Shown: positions 6,750 through 16,109 of the stretch, piece by piece
Layout: each line of letters starts with the position of its first letter
Position numbering within the stretch: position 1 is the first letter of the stretch
Source of the DNA: Nonomuraea turkmeniaca
GTDB lineage: Bacteria > Actinomycetota > Actinomycetes > Streptosporangiales > Streptosporangiaceae
DNA length: 60,506 bases
Direction of reading: 5' to 3'
Assembly: GCF_005889735.1 (NCBI RefSeq)
Contig: NZ_VCKY01000032.1
Coordinates: 1-60,506 of the forward strand
Made by a program: the position numbers and the translations under genes
The notes under the pieces: model-generated
Databases searched by the model: none
Seen by the model: only the letters and a program-made list of their open reading frames with translations
Told to the model about the DNA's origin: nothing

Positions 6750-8876
6750 GTGATGGTGAAGCGAAAGCCGCCCGATGCCGTCCATAATGATGTGACAGGG
6801 GTGATTCACGGTCCATTAGTCCAGGCGCGTGACGTATTTGGCGGCGTCCATTTCCATGAGACGGTGTCACTGCCCGTGCCGAGTCAGCTTCCGCCACGGC
6901 CGCGCCTGGTCGATCGCGAAGCCGCCATCGCCCAGCTGGACGCGCTGCGGGAGGAGGCGACGGATGTCCCGCTAACCGTGTTGATCACGGGCCCCGCGGG
7001 CGTGGGAAAGTCCGCGCTGTCCGTGGCCTGGGCGCACCAGATTCGCCCGCACTTCCCGGACGGGCAGTTATACGCCGATCTGCGCGGGCATTCCGGCGTC
7101 GGACTGGCGGCCCCTCACGAGGTGCTGGGCGACTTTCTCCACTCCCTCGGCGTCCCGACGGATCTCATACCCGGAGAGCTGCCGCAGCGGGTGGCGCTGT
7201 ATCGCACGGTGACTCAGGACCAGAGGGTTCTCGTACTCCTCGAGGATGCGATGACCGCCGCTCAAGTGAGGCCACTGCTTCCGGCTTCGTCGGCGAGCGT
7301 CACCGTGGTGACCAGTAGATACCGGCTGGCGGGCCTGCTGATGCAGGGAGTGCGCGGCGTGTACGTCGATCGGTTCGACGCCGAGGCGAGTCTTGCCCTT
7401 CTTCGCGACGCCTTGGGGAGCGACCGGCTGGAACAGCAGTACGAGGCGGCCTCCGAACTGATCGAGCTGTGCATGCGCCTGCCGCTGGCCTTGAGCGTTG
7501 CGGCGGCCCGATTGGCCGCGCGTCCGAACTGGCCGCTCCGCGAGATGGTCACCGCGCTGGCCGAGGAGCAGAGGACCCTGGCCGCATTGACGATCGGAGA
7601 CGATGTGGCATTGAGATCTGCGCTGGACCTCTCCTACCGCGCGCTCCGCCCTGATACCGCCCGGCTGTACCGGCTGCTGAGTCTCATCCCCGGAGACAGG
7701 TTCGGAGGTGATGCGGCAGCCGCGCTGGCCGGCATCTCGAGGATGGAGTCAAGGCGGCTGCTGGGGGAGCTGACTGACGCCAACCTGTTGACGGACATAG
7801 CCGACGGGCGCTACCGCTTTCATCACGCGCTGGTCCGGTCGCACGCTTCTCTGCTGGTCGAGGCCGAGGAGCAGCGTGAAACCCGGGATCGCGCCGTTGG
7901 GTGCTTGCTCGGCTGGTATCTCGCCACTGCCGCGTGCGCGGAACGCAGGCTGCGGCCGTACCGCACCGGGCTGCCGCGAGATGCCGAACCGCCTCCCGCC
8001 GAGGTGACGGACTTCGGCGGTCCGGAGGACGCGCTTGAATGGCTGGAGTCAGAACGTGCGAACTTGAGCGCCGCCGTCACCCTGGCGTACGAGTGCGGAC
8101 GGGAGGTGACCGCGTGGCAACTCGCCGACTCCATGTGGGCACTCTTCCTCTTCATGGGCCATCACGTGGAGCGTGTCGAAGTGGAGGAGACAGGACTGGC
8201 CGCCGCCCGCTCCTGCGGAGACCAGTACGCCGAGGGGAAGATGCTGAACCGCCTGGGACTCAGCCTCAATGCCCTCGGACGCCGCGATGAGGCCGTCGCG
8301 CGATTCGAGGAGGCGCTTGAGATCTGGCGACGGCTCGGTGAACGGGAGAGGGAGGTCGGTTCGCTGCACAGGCTCGGGCTGGTCGCCGCTGGGCGCGGTG
8401 ACCGCGATGCGGCTATCGCCCGGCTCACGGATGTGATCGCCGCATATCAGGTGTTGGGTGCCGGCCGGAAGGCCGCGTTAGCACGGATGGATCTGGCGGG
8501 CGTGCTCCTGGCACAGGACCGCGGTCTGGATGCGGTGGTCCACCTGGAGCGGGCGCGGCACCTGCTACGAGGCGTGGACGACTCCTACAACCGGACTCGT
8601 GTGGGGATCTTTCTCGGCTATGCCCATACCGCTGCGGGAGATCACGACCGAGCGGATCGGGAGCTGCGCGCCGCGCTCGAGACGATGTCCGAGCTGGGGT
8701 CTTCAGCCGGCATGGCAGCAGCCCTGGAGGGGCTGGGAAATCTGGCTGAGCGCACCGGGCGGAGAGACGAGGCGAGACGGATGTACGAGGCGGCACTGGA
8801 ATCGATAGACCAGGACGGATCTATCGGATATGTCAGGATCAAAGCACGCCTTGATACGTTTGACCGTTATGTTTAA
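6750..8876 (+). CDS. NLR-like STAND NTPase 2: amyloid motif, NB-ARC, TPR
   Basis: A 708-residue paralogue of the product of 1802-3934. The motif N-D-V-T-G-V-I-H-G-P-L-V-Q-A-R-D-V-F-G-G-V-H-F spans residues 13-35. The linker LPVPSQLPPRP precedes the NB-ARC: Walker A G-P-A-G-V-G-K-S near 85, Walker B QRVLVLLEDA near 155, sensor VTVVTSRYRL, and LPLALSVAAARLA near 245. A winged-helix segment (YRFHHALVRSHA) leads into C-terminal TPRs (about 490-690; repeated LG.....A...EAAL units). The start is GTG 6750 or ATG 6753, both without a strong ribosome site. No effector gene adjoins it; the motif suggests it could use the effector at 1175-1552. It ends at a strong terminator. Confidence 0.85.
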   Translation: MMVKRKPPDAVHNDVTGVIHGPLVQARDVFGGVHFHETVSLPVPSQLPPRPRLVDREAAIAQLDALREEATDVPLTVLITGPAGVGKSALSVAWAHQIRPHFPDGQLYADLRGHSGVGLAAPHEVLGDFLHSLGVPTDLIPGELPQRVALYRTVTQDQRVLVLLEDAMTAAQVRPLLPASSASVTVVTSRYRLAGLLMQGVRGVYVDRFDAEASLALLRDALGSDRLEQQYEAASELIELCMRLPLALSVAAARLAARPNWPLREMVTALAEEQRTLAALTIGDDVALRSALDLSYRALRPDTARLYRLLSLIPGDRFGGDAAAALAGISRMESRRLLGELTDANLLTDIADGRYRFHHALVRSHASLLVEAEEQRETRDRAVGCLLGWYLATAACAERRLRPYRTGLPRDAEPPPAEVTDFGGPEDALEWLESERANLSAAVTLAYECGREVTAWQLADSMWALFLFMGHHVERVEVEETGLAAARSCGDQYAEGKMLNRLGLSLNALGRRDEAVARFEEALEIWRRLGEREREVGSLHRLGLVAAGRGDRDAAIARLTDVIAAYQVLGAGRKAALARMDLAGVLLAQDRGLDAVVHLERARHLLRGVDDSYNRTRVGIFLGYAHTAAGDHDRADRELRAALETMSELGSSAGMAAALEGLGNLAERTGRRDEARRMYEAALESIDQDGSIGYVRIKARLDTFDRYV
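6786..6854 (+). other. N-terminal amyloid signalling motif of NLR 2
   Basis: N-D-V-T-G, then H-G-P-L-V-Q-A-R-D-V-F-G-G-V-H-F. Of the NLR copies it is closest to the effector motif: both have G-P-[LV]-[VL]-Q-A and D-V-F-G. Confidence 0.65.
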
Positions 8877-8895
8877 GTTTGTTGGGGGACATAGA

Positions 8896-8927
8896 TAAAG
8901 GCCATCGTTGGTAGACGATGGCCTTTA
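8896..8927. terminator. Bidirectional terminator hairpin
   Basis: A perfect 13-bp stem (TAAAGGCCATCGT and its complement) closes a 6-base loop, and the outer pairs are A/T, giving a U-tract on either strand. It lies between the convergent NLR 2 (ends 8876) and AfsR-like (ends 9084) genes. A second 8-bp inverted repeat (GATGGGAT/ATCCCATC, 8935-8962) follows. Confidence 0.8.
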
Positions 8928-9083
8928 TGTGATAGATGGGATGACTGCCTGGTTATCCCATCATAATGAACCACATGAAAAGGGGCATTTCTCCCTCTTT
9001 GGGTTGTCGTGGACACAAAATACTGCCCCCGAAGGAAGTGTCCCACTCGTTTGGTAAGCGGGCCTTCCGCAGATCTTGGGCAA

Positions 9084-12000
9084 TTATGCACCGGCCGTCC
9101 TCGGGATGTCGAGGCGCTCTCGTACGGATTCTGCTTCCGGAGCGCCGAGGCGCTCGAAGATCGTGAGGGCCTGGCGCCACGATCGCTCCGCGATCTTCCT
9201 TCCGTGCATGCACAGGAGTGCTTCACCCAGCCCCAGAAGTGAGCTGGCCTCAAGAAACGGGTCGCCGAGTTCACGAGCGAGGGTCAGTGCCTGCTCGTAG
9301 GTTTCCCGTGCGAGGGTGAACTGGCCGCTGTGCCGCTGACTGTCACCGATCCTCTGGAGTGCGCGCGACGATTCGTACGGGTCGCCTATGTCCCGCGCAA
9401 TGGAAAGGGCCTTCTGGAAATGGATCAGCGCCTCGGCGTTGAGATCCATGCCCAGATAAGTCGATCCGATATTGCTGAGTGTGTCGGCTTCGTGCCGCCG
9501 GTCACCGGTCTCCCGATATATTGTCAACGCCTCACGGTAGAAAACCAGCGCCTCGGCGCGGCGTCCCTCGCGCTCAAGGCAATTGGCAATATTATTGAGT
9601 GCAACGGCCTCGTTCTGACGCCAGCCCGCTTCGCGCAGAATGACGAGTGCCTCCCTGAAGAGCGCCAGCGCGTTCCGATAGTCGCCGTGGTTGAAATGCA
9701 GCTCGCCCAGGTTGTTCAAAACCATTGCCTTCGTGGCGATATCGCCCGTCTCGTTCGAGATCTCGAGTGAGGTCTCGAAGACCCCCATGGCCTCCTCTGC
9801 GCGTCCCAGGTACGACAGCGCAATGCCCGAATGCAGCAACGCATTGCCTTCGCCGTGCCGGTCGGCGATCGCACAGAACAACGCGAGCGCCTTCTCCGCG
9901 TATCCCAGCGCTTCCCGGTTGTGCCCGGAGAGCCACGACAAGCGGGCGAGATGATCGAGCGTATCCGCCTCGCCGCGCCGGTCGCCCAGCATGCGGAAGA
10001 TGCTGAGGCCTTTGCCGGCGCGTTCGAAAGCCTCGGCGTAGTGGCCCGTGCGGCTTCGCACGAGGCTGAGCTCGAGTTCCACGCGTGCTTCTCCCCCGCG
10101 GTCACCGATTTCCTGGCAGGCCCGGCGGGCCAGTTCGTGAACGCGGGCGGCGTCCTCCCAGTGCGCTGAGCGTTCCAGGTACGTCGCGATCGCCTGCGAA
10201 AGCTGGATCGCATGCACGGGATATGCGTGCTCGGCGGAGTAATGCACACACATCAGCACGTTGACCCGCTCGGCACGCAGCCACTCGGCGGCGGAACGCG
10301 GACTGTCAACGGACGGCGAATCGGGCGGGTGCGAGACACTCACGTTGTCGCGGCGCCTGTGCGGATAGAGAACGCGGTCGGCTCGGTCGGCGGCGTACAG
10401 GTAGAAATCGAGGAGCCGGCGGACAGCTCTCTGTGGCTCCTCTGCGGGCTCCTCCTCGGTGGCACGTTCCCGGGCGTACGCTCGCAGAAGATCGTGGAAG
10501 CAGACCCGTCCGGAGTTCGGTTCTTCCACAAGATGACGGTCGATCAACTCCTCCAGGGCGTGTTCCGCCTGCGTAGGATCGCATCCGATCAGCGCGGCGG
10601 CCGCACCGATGGTGAGGTCGGCACCGACATGCAGTCCAAGGCGGCGGAACGCCTTCCGCCGCTCCGATGACAATTCCTGGTATGACAGATCGAATGCGGT
10701 AAGAAGGTCGCTGTCTCCCGCGTACATCTCAACCAACTGGCCCTTGGGGCGTGACAGCTTCACCACCAGGTCTCCGACACCTCGCGCCGGCCGGTGGCGA
10801 AGCTTATTCGCCATGATCGTGACCGCGAGCGGGAGGTGGCCGCAAAGGTGGACGAGCTGTTTGACGTCACCGGCGTCGAGCCGTCGCTCCTGACCGACGA
10901 TCCGGCGGAAGAGCAGTGCCGCCTCAGGCGGCATGAGCGCGTCCAGCGAGAGCGGGCGTACCCCCTCCAATCCGGCGAGCCGCCGCCGACTGGTGATCAG
11001 CACGAGGCTACCGGGCCTCCCCGGAAGGAAGGGTCTCACCTGGTCGGCGCTGGCCGCGTCGTCGAGCACGATCAACATTTGACGGTTGGCGAGCCGCGCG
11101 CGCCACAGTGCGGCACGCTGCTCCAGCGCCTCTGGGATCCGCTGAGGATCCTCCCCCAAGAGCCGCAACAGGACTTCGAGACCTTGGGCGGGTTCGATCG
11201 GCGGCTGGTGGGGATCGTGGGCGCGAAGATGCAAGTACCACCGCCCATCCGGATAGCGGTCTGCCAGCTCATGAGCCATGTGGACAGCGAGGGCTGTCTT
11301 ACCGACGCCGGCCATTCCGTCTATGGCTTTGATCATCGCCGTTGAAGGGGAACGCTCCAGCTCGTCGTACAGGTGGCTCATCTCCGCCTCTCGCCCGGTG
11401 AAGTCCGGGATGTCACGAGGCAGATTGTCAGTGAGTGGCTCTGCGGCAACGTGGTGGTGTGCGGGCGGTGTGGCCAGATCGGAATCGCCACGCAGTATCC
11501 GCTCGTACGTTCCGCGCAGAACGGGTCCTGGCTCGGCTCCGAGGTCTTTGACCAGGCGGTGACTTGCCTGATGGTAGGCCTCCAGCGCCTCGCCCTGACG
11601 TCCGCACCGATAGAGGACGATCATCAAATGCTCGACGAACGACTCGTCATAGGGATATTGGTGGACGAGGCCGTACAGCTCTCCGACCAGTTCGGCGTGA
11701 CGGCCCATGTCAAGTTCCATCGCCAGCCGCATGCCGATTGCGGCGCGATGCTCGCTCTCCAGGCTTGTCCGCAGCTTCGTCACCCATTCCCCGGACAAGC
11801 CGGAAAGTGGATCGCCTCGCCACAGGCTCTCCGCTTCCCGGAGTAATCGCAGCGCGTCTTCCGGATCCCCGCTGTCCGAGATTGCCCGTGCCTGTGCGTT
11901 CAACCGACGAAAGCGATGCAGGTCGATCGTTTGGGGGTCGGTTTCCAGCACGTAAGCGCCGGAACGAGAGCTCAGCCGTGCCCCGGTGCTGTCGAGCCGC

Positions 12001-12224
12001 CGGTTCAAACGGCTGCGCAGGCGTGCGATATAGCTGTGGACGCTCTCGCGTGCCTTGGACGGGGGTGCGTCGTCCCAAACCCGGTTGATCATGGTTTCGA
12101 TGGACACGGGTTGTCCAGGAGTCAGAAGCAGGACGGCCAGCACGTGCCGTTCCTTGGCCGAGCCGAGCTCGCATGCTTCTCCGTCGGCCCATAACTCCAC
12201 GGAGCCGAGTATTCGGAACTCCAT
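9084..12224 (-). CDS. AfsR/SARP-family regulator with BTAD, NB-ARC and TPR
   Basis: A 1046-residue transcriptional activator of the AfsR type. The OmpR-like winged helix is at about 1-95 (MEFRILGSVELWADG, then SAKERHVLAVLLLTPGQPV and the recognition region ARESVHSYIARLRSRL). The BTAD helical domain is at about 96-245 (DLHRFRRL..A, RLAMELDMGRHAELVGEL). The NB-ARC is at about 290-560 with Walker A G-M-A-G-V-G-K-T and Walker B MLIVLDDAA. The C-terminal half has about eight TPRs. The start at 12224 has an upstream GGAAGG; the longer open frame lacks one. It has no amyloid motif, unlike the two NLRs. The target is unknown; its closest divergent gene is the GT-B/PfkB pair. Confidence 0.88.
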   Translation of the reverse strand: MEFRILGSVELWADGEACELGSAKERHVLAVLLLTPGQPVSIETMINRVWDDAPPSKARESVHSYIARLRSRLNRRLDSTGARLSSRSGAYVLETDPQTIDLHRFRRLNAQARAISDSGDPEDALRLLREAESLWRGDPLSGLSGEWVTKLRTSLESEHRAAIGMRLAMELDMGRHAELVGELYGLVHQYPYDESFVEHLMIVLYRCGRQGEALEAYHQASHRLVKDLGAEPGPVLRGTYERILRGDSDLATPPAHHHVAAEPLTDNLPRDIPDFTGREAEMSHLYDELERSPSTAMIKAIDGMAGVGKTALAVHMAHELADRYPDGRWYLHLRAHDPHQPPIEPAQGLEVLLRLLGEDPQRIPEALEQRAALWRARLANRQMLIVLDDAASADQVRPFLPGRPGSLVLITSRRRLAGLEGVRPLSLDALMPPEAALLFRRIVGQERRLDAGDVKQLVHLCGHLPLAVTIMANKLRHRPARGVGDLVVKLSRPKGQLVEMYAGDSDLLTAFDLSYQELSSERRKAFRRLGLHVGADLTIGAAAALIGCDPTQAEHALEELIDRHLVEEPNSGRVCFHDLLRAYARERATEEEPAEEPQRAVRRLLDFYLYAADRADRVLYPHRRRDNVSVSHPPDSPSVDSPRSAAEWLRAERVNVLMCVHYSAEHAYPVHAIQLSQAIATYLERSAHWEDAARVHELARRACQEIGDRGGEARVELELSLVRSRTGHYAEAFERAGKGLSIFRMLGDRRGEADTLDHLARLSWLSGHNREALGYAEKALALFCAIADRHGEGNALLHSGIALSYLGRAEEAMGVFETSLEISNETGDIATKAMVLNNLGELHFNHGDYRNALALFREALVILREAGWRQNEAVALNNIANCLEREGRRAEALVFYREALTIYRETGDRRHEADTLSNIGSTYLGMDLNAEALIHFQKALSIARDIGDPYESSRALQRIGDSQRHSGQFTLARETYEQALTLARELGDPFLEASSLLGLGEALLCMHGRKIAERSWRQALTIFERLGAPEAESVRERLDIPRTAGA

Positions 12225-12448
12225 GAATGTCCTTCCAGTGATCAAAGGGCCCCTCGCCGACAGTTTCCCGCAGACATGGTTATCGGTCCATATGGCATCC
12301 GTTGCCTGACTTTTGCATGTCACGGTTGTTGCAAGGATTTGTCCAGGAATCTGAGGGATTCTCGGATAGAGCCGTTGAACGGGGATTACGGCCAGGCGAA
12401 TAGGGCGATGCGAAACCGCGCCGTCGGTGACAGGGGGTCGAAAGTCCG

Positions 12449-13696
12449 ATGCCGTGTTCAGAGGGGTACCGCGTGCCGGTTGGGCCGGATGCGGCGCGCT
12501 GGGTGACGCGCCGTAGTCGGCGGACGGTGCTGGTGATCGTCCATACGGTCACGTCAGGCCAGCGTTTGCTGGACGTTGTGGGCCTTCTCGCCGCCGATCT
12601 CCGGGTCCAGGTGGTCTTCACGATAGGGCCCGATGTTTTCAGCAACGGGGTGGCCGAGTTGCTCAGGCGTATCGGGGGAGTGACGCTCCCGTGGCACCTG
12701 GCCGTCCGCGAGCAGTTCGACCTCGCGATCTGTGCCGCATATGGGGGGATCGAGAACATCCACGCACCTCTCGTGGTCATTCCGCATGGGGCCGGTTACA
12801 ACAAACTGGTCAGCCGCCGGCTGGACGGCGGAGCCGTCGCGGCTCGCGGCGTGTACGGACTCAGTGCTCAGGAACTGGTCCGCGACGGCACAGTGGTTCC
12901 GTCAGCCATCGTGCTCGCTCACGACGCGGAACGTGGGCGGTTGGCGCGGAGTTGCCCAGAAGCTGTGGCGGTCGCCGAAGTCGTCGGCGACGCTTCCCAT
13001 GATCGTTTGGTCGCCAGTTCATGTGAGCGTCGCGCCTATCGACGGGCTCTGCGGGTGCGGGACGAGCATGAGCTCGTGGCGGTGACCTCCACCTGGGGGC
13101 CGGGTTCTCTCTTCGGCCGACACCCAGGGTTGCTTCGTCGGATGCTGACTGAGCTTCCCCGCGACCGTTACCGCATCGCCGCCCTTCTTCATCCGAACAT
13201 CTGGTTTGGTCACGGCATCTGGCAGATCCGTACCTGGCTGGCCGACTGCCTCAGGTACGAACTCGCGTTGGTACCGCCCGAAGCGGATTGGCGCGGTGTC
13301 CTCGTTGCCGCCGACCACGTGGTGGGCGACCACGGTTCGGCAGCGGTGTACGGCACGGTCTGCGGTGCCTCCGTCTTACTGGTGGGCGATGCGGGAGACG
13401 ACGTGGATCCGGAGTCGGCCGGGGGACTTCTTGCCTCGACAGCACCCCGGCTCCGGCTGGATCAGCCCTTGCCGGCCCAACTGCGTTGGGCCGCCGCTCA
13501 CCATCATCCGGGACGGCACGCTCGGGTAGTGGCACGGCTCACCTCGGCACCAGGCCGCTTCGATCGGAACATGCGGCGTCTGATGTACCGGCTGATGCGG
13601 CTGCCGCAGCCCCTCACAGTTCCGAGGGCAGATCCGGTGCCCGCGCCTTATCTGATCGGTGTTTCCGGCCATGTGGCCTTCAAGGGGAGAAGATGA
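12449..13696 (+). CDS. GT-B/CDP-glycerol-transferase-like protein, short paralogue
   Basis: A 415-residue paralogue of the product of 3967-5631, lacking its C-terminal extension. Shared marks are VLVIVHTVTSG, PHGAGYNKL, the hallmark STWGPGSLFG, HPNIWFGHG and GDHGSAAVYG. The fold inferred is GT-B, with a nucleotide-diphosphate-type donor site near the GDHGS segment. Its stop overlaps the next start (ATGA), so it is translationally coupled to the PfkB kinase. Divergent from the AfsR-like regulator across about 220 bp, which suggests control by it. The substrate is unknown. Confidence 0.68.
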   Translation: MPCSEGYRVPVGPDAARWVTRRSRRTVLVIVHTVTSGQRLLDVVGLLAADLRVQVVFTIGPDVFSNGVAELLRRIGGVTLPWHLAVREQFDLAICAAYGGIENIHAPLVVIPHGAGYNKLVSRRLDGGAVAARGVYGLSAQELVRDGTVVPSAIVLAHDAERGRLARSCPEAVAVAEVVGDASHDRLVASSCERRAYRRALRVRDEHELVAVTSTWGPGSLFGRHPGLLRRMLTELPRDRYRIAALLHPNIWFGHGIWQIRTWLADCLRYELALVPPEADWRGVLVAADHVVGDHGSAAVYGTVCGASVLLVGDAGDDVDPESAGGLLASTAPRLRLDQPLPAQLRWAAAHHHPGRHARVVARLTSAPGRFDRNMRRLMYRLMRLPQPLTVPRADPVPAPYLIGVSGHVAFKGRR

Positions 13697-14682
13697 GCAG
13701 CACAATAGTTGTAGCCGGCGTCACCAGCCTGTACATGGCCATGCCGGTGCCGGATTTCCCGTTGCCGTACGCGTCGCAGAGGTTCCCCGAATGGATGAGA
13801 GTCGAGGTGTCTGGGGCCGCTTGCCACATCGCCAGCACTGTCCACACCCTTGGCGACGAAGCGCGTCTCTGTACCCTCGTGGGGGAGGACCTCGCAGGAG
13901 AGGCGATCAACACGTCGCTGCGTGCCCGAGGGCTGTGGGGGCCAGGAGTGGTGACGGCACCACGATCCTCCCTCGGTGTTGTACTGGTGGCCTCGAATGG
14001 ACGACGCTCAGGTCATCCGTATGTCGCCGCCGTCAACACCGTCGAATACCCCGTCGAGGTGTTCCGTTGCCTACTGCATGGCGCTGACCTCGCCGTCCTC
14101 ACCAACACCGCGTTCGTCCGGCCCCTTCTGGAACACGCACGTGAACGGCATGTGCCGATCGCGGTCGACGTCCATCTGATCACGGATGTGGACGACGCGT
14201 ACAACCGGCCTTGGCTGGAGGTCGCTGACATCATCTTCTGCAGCCACGAACGGCTGCCCTGCCCCCCGAGACAGTGGGTGGCGAAGATCTTCCAGCGCTA
14301 TCCCGGGTGTGCGGTTGCCGCCGTCGGTCTTGGTGGGCGAGGATGCGTCATGGGGCTGACCGACGGTTCCCTGGTCGAGGCCGTGGCCATCGCACCACGC
14401 GGAGTTGTGAGCACGGCGGGGGCCGGGGACGCACTCTTCGCGTCGTTCGTCCACAGCTGGCTCGCCACTGGGAACCCCATGGCGGCACTTGAGGACGCGG
14501 TGCTTCACGCCGGCTGGAAAGTAGGTGACACTTTCCCTGGTGCGACCTCGCTGACGGCCGTGGAGTTGGCTCAGCTTCGGGAAAGCCACCCTGTCGCCAT
14601 GTTCCTCGGGCGCTGGGACAGCCAGCGTATGACCGCGCGTCGGGGCTCGGCCTCGCATGACTCAAACCAGACGCGGCCTTGA
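13693..14682 (+). CDS. PfkB-family carbohydrate/nucleoside kinase
   Basis: A 329-residue ribokinase-fold kinase. The N-terminal strand IVVAGVTSLYMAMPV is followed by a substrate lid region with SGAACHIASTVHTLGDEARLCTLVGED. The C-terminal PfkB signature is STAGAGDALFASFVHS (about residues 234-249), with the G-A-G-D anion hole and catalytic Asp. The ATG overlaps the previous stop by 4 bp, so the two proteins are made together. The kinase presumably phosphorylates a sugar or nucleoside used or made by the partner GT-B protein. The C-terminal ~25 residues are polar and family-atypical. Confidence 0.82.
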   Translation: MSSTIVVAGVTSLYMAMPVPDFPLPYASQRFPEWMRVEVSGAACHIASTVHTLGDEARLCTLVGEDLAGEAINTSLRARGLWGPGVVTAPRSSLGVVLVASNGRRSGHPYVAAVNTVEYPVEVFRCLLHGADLAVLTNTAFVRPLLEHARERHVPIAVDVHLITDVDDAYNRPWLEVADIIFCSHERLPCPPRQWVAKIFQRYPGCAVAAVGLGGRGCVMGLTDGSLVEAVAIAPRGVVSTAGAGDALFASFVHSWLATGNPMAALEDAVLHAGWKVGDTFPGATSLTAVELAQLRESHPVAMFLGRWDSQRMTARRGSASHDSNQTRP

Positions 14683-14844
14683 AGCGCCTCAGCGTGGCTG
14701 TGGCCCCATCAGGCCAGGAGCGGCCGGGCAGCAGGTCGGGGTTGCCTGGCGGTAGCGCGAACGCGTGGAAGCGGGGGACGCCCGACGGAGTGGCGCCTGA
14801 CCTCCCGCCTGAATGCCGCCATGGGACTTCACAGGCCCGTTTGA

Positions 14845-15066
14845 GAGAGGGATTTGCCAGCGCACCAAAGTGCCGCCGCCGGGCGGGATCTCAAGCTCGG
14901 CGGTGCCGCCCAGCCGGGCGGCGCGCTCGTCAATGTTGTGCAGACCGCTGCGCCTTCCCTGCTCGCCCGCGGCCACGCCGACGCCGTTGTCGGCCACCGT
15001 CAGCGCCAGATCGGAGGCCGTGACGTCAACGGTGACGTTGGCGCGGCTGGCGTGGCCGATGATCAC
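14845..15066 (-). pseudogene. Histidine-kinase HATPase stub (NarL-type sensor)
   Basis: About 75 codons match the ATP-binding end of NarL/DesK-type sensor kinases: HASRANVTVDV, LTVADNGVGV (G1 box), RRSGLHNIDERAARLGG (G2 region) and GGTLVRWQIPL. The dimerisation and input domains are absent and the reading frame runs on past the normal end. This is a remnant of a lost two-component system. Confidence 0.6.
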
Positions 15067-15259
15067 TGGTTTTGCCCATCCTGGGAAGGCCGGGGCAAGG
15101 TCAGGGAAGTGCTGAAAGTCACGATTCGGGAGCGATTCGGTACAGCCATAAGTCCCGGAGCCGTAGTCCTTCGACCTCGTGATCAGGGTCGGAACGCTCC
15201 GGCATGGCGACCGGTGGGTCGGGATGCTGGAGAGTGACCACACGACGAGTCCCCGAGGT

Positions 15260-15349
15260 GACCCAGATGACCAGGTCGGAGAGCAGCACCAGCCAACCGA
15301 ACACCCTGACCGCGAGTAGATACAGAAGTTGAAACAGCACGGGAACCAA
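15260..15349 (-). pseudogene. IS-type integrase N-terminal remnant
   Basis: The first 30 codons read LLYLLAVRVFGWLVLL. This is like the hydrophobic start of actinobacterial integrase-core transposases that continue into an LRHE/LRHQ motif. That continuation is missing here. A short membrane peptide is the alternative. Confidence 0.25.
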
Positions 15350-15589
15350 GCCTAGAAGACCAGGTCAGACGCCCTGCGTCAGTTCTGGCACCGGACAGGG
15401 GCCAAACCTGCTGCGATGCCTCGCACGTCCCGCAGACGACGACGGGCTGCACGCTGTTCCTCTTCTTCACGGAAGGCTGGATCATCGCCGGGGCGCGAGG
15501 GGGTAGCGGATATACCACCATAAAGCGGGGCTGGTTGACGGCGGTGCCACTCACGAAAGTGGAGTCCTGGGCTTGAAACGCGAGCCGGA

Positions 15590-16066
15590 ATGGAGACGAC
15601 GATGACCACCCCGAATGGACCGGGCCCTTCCAGAGAAGAGCAGGTAAGGCGGCAGGTCCTCGCATGGCAGCGAAGCTTCGTAGCGAAGGACGTCGACGCG
15701 ATGATGTCCTTCTACGCGCCGACCGGTTTCACCGCGTTCGACCTCATGCCGCCGCTGGAGTTCCATGGCGGTGAGATGTGGCGAGAGAACTGGGTGCGGT
15801 TCTTCGCCTCCTTCGAGGGCGGGATCGAACTAGAGTTCGCCGACCTCGAGATCCAGGCCGGCGGCGACCTCGCCTTCATGCGGGCGATGGTGCACCTTGC
15901 CGGCGTCATGAACGGGACCGCGATCGACACCTGGGTTCGCCAGACCAACTGCTTCCGCCTCATCGATGACGAGTGGTTGATGATCCATGATCACGTGTCC
16001 TGGCCCACCGACTTCGCCACCGGGCAGTCTCTGATGGGCCTCGTCCCGAGCATGGCACAACGATAG
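15590..16066 (+). CDS. SnoaL/NTF2-like family protein
   Basis: A 158-residue protein with the cone-shaped NTF2/SnoaL fold: an N-terminal helix EEQVRRQVLAWQRSFVAKDVDAMMSFYAP, then FTAFDLMPP and alternating strands ending WLMIHDHVSWPTDF. Related SnoaL-like proteins act as small cyclases, isomerases or hydrolases; the substrate here is unknown. The start is ATG 15590 or 15602; the second has a GGAG six bases upstream. The XRE regulator follows 43 bp later on the same strand, so the two may be one unit. Confidence 0.8.
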   Translation: METTMTTPNGPGPSREEQVRRQVLAWQRSFVAKDVDAMMSFYAPTGFTAFDLMPPLEFHGGEMWRENWVRFFASFEGGIELEFADLEIQAGGDLAFMRAMVHLAGVMNGTAIDTWVRQTNCFRLIDDEWLMIHDHVSWPTDFATGQSLMGLVPSMAQR

Positions 16067-16109
16067 GACGCGACCGCACCCAGCTCGATGTGGGAGGATC
16101 AAGAGCGCT

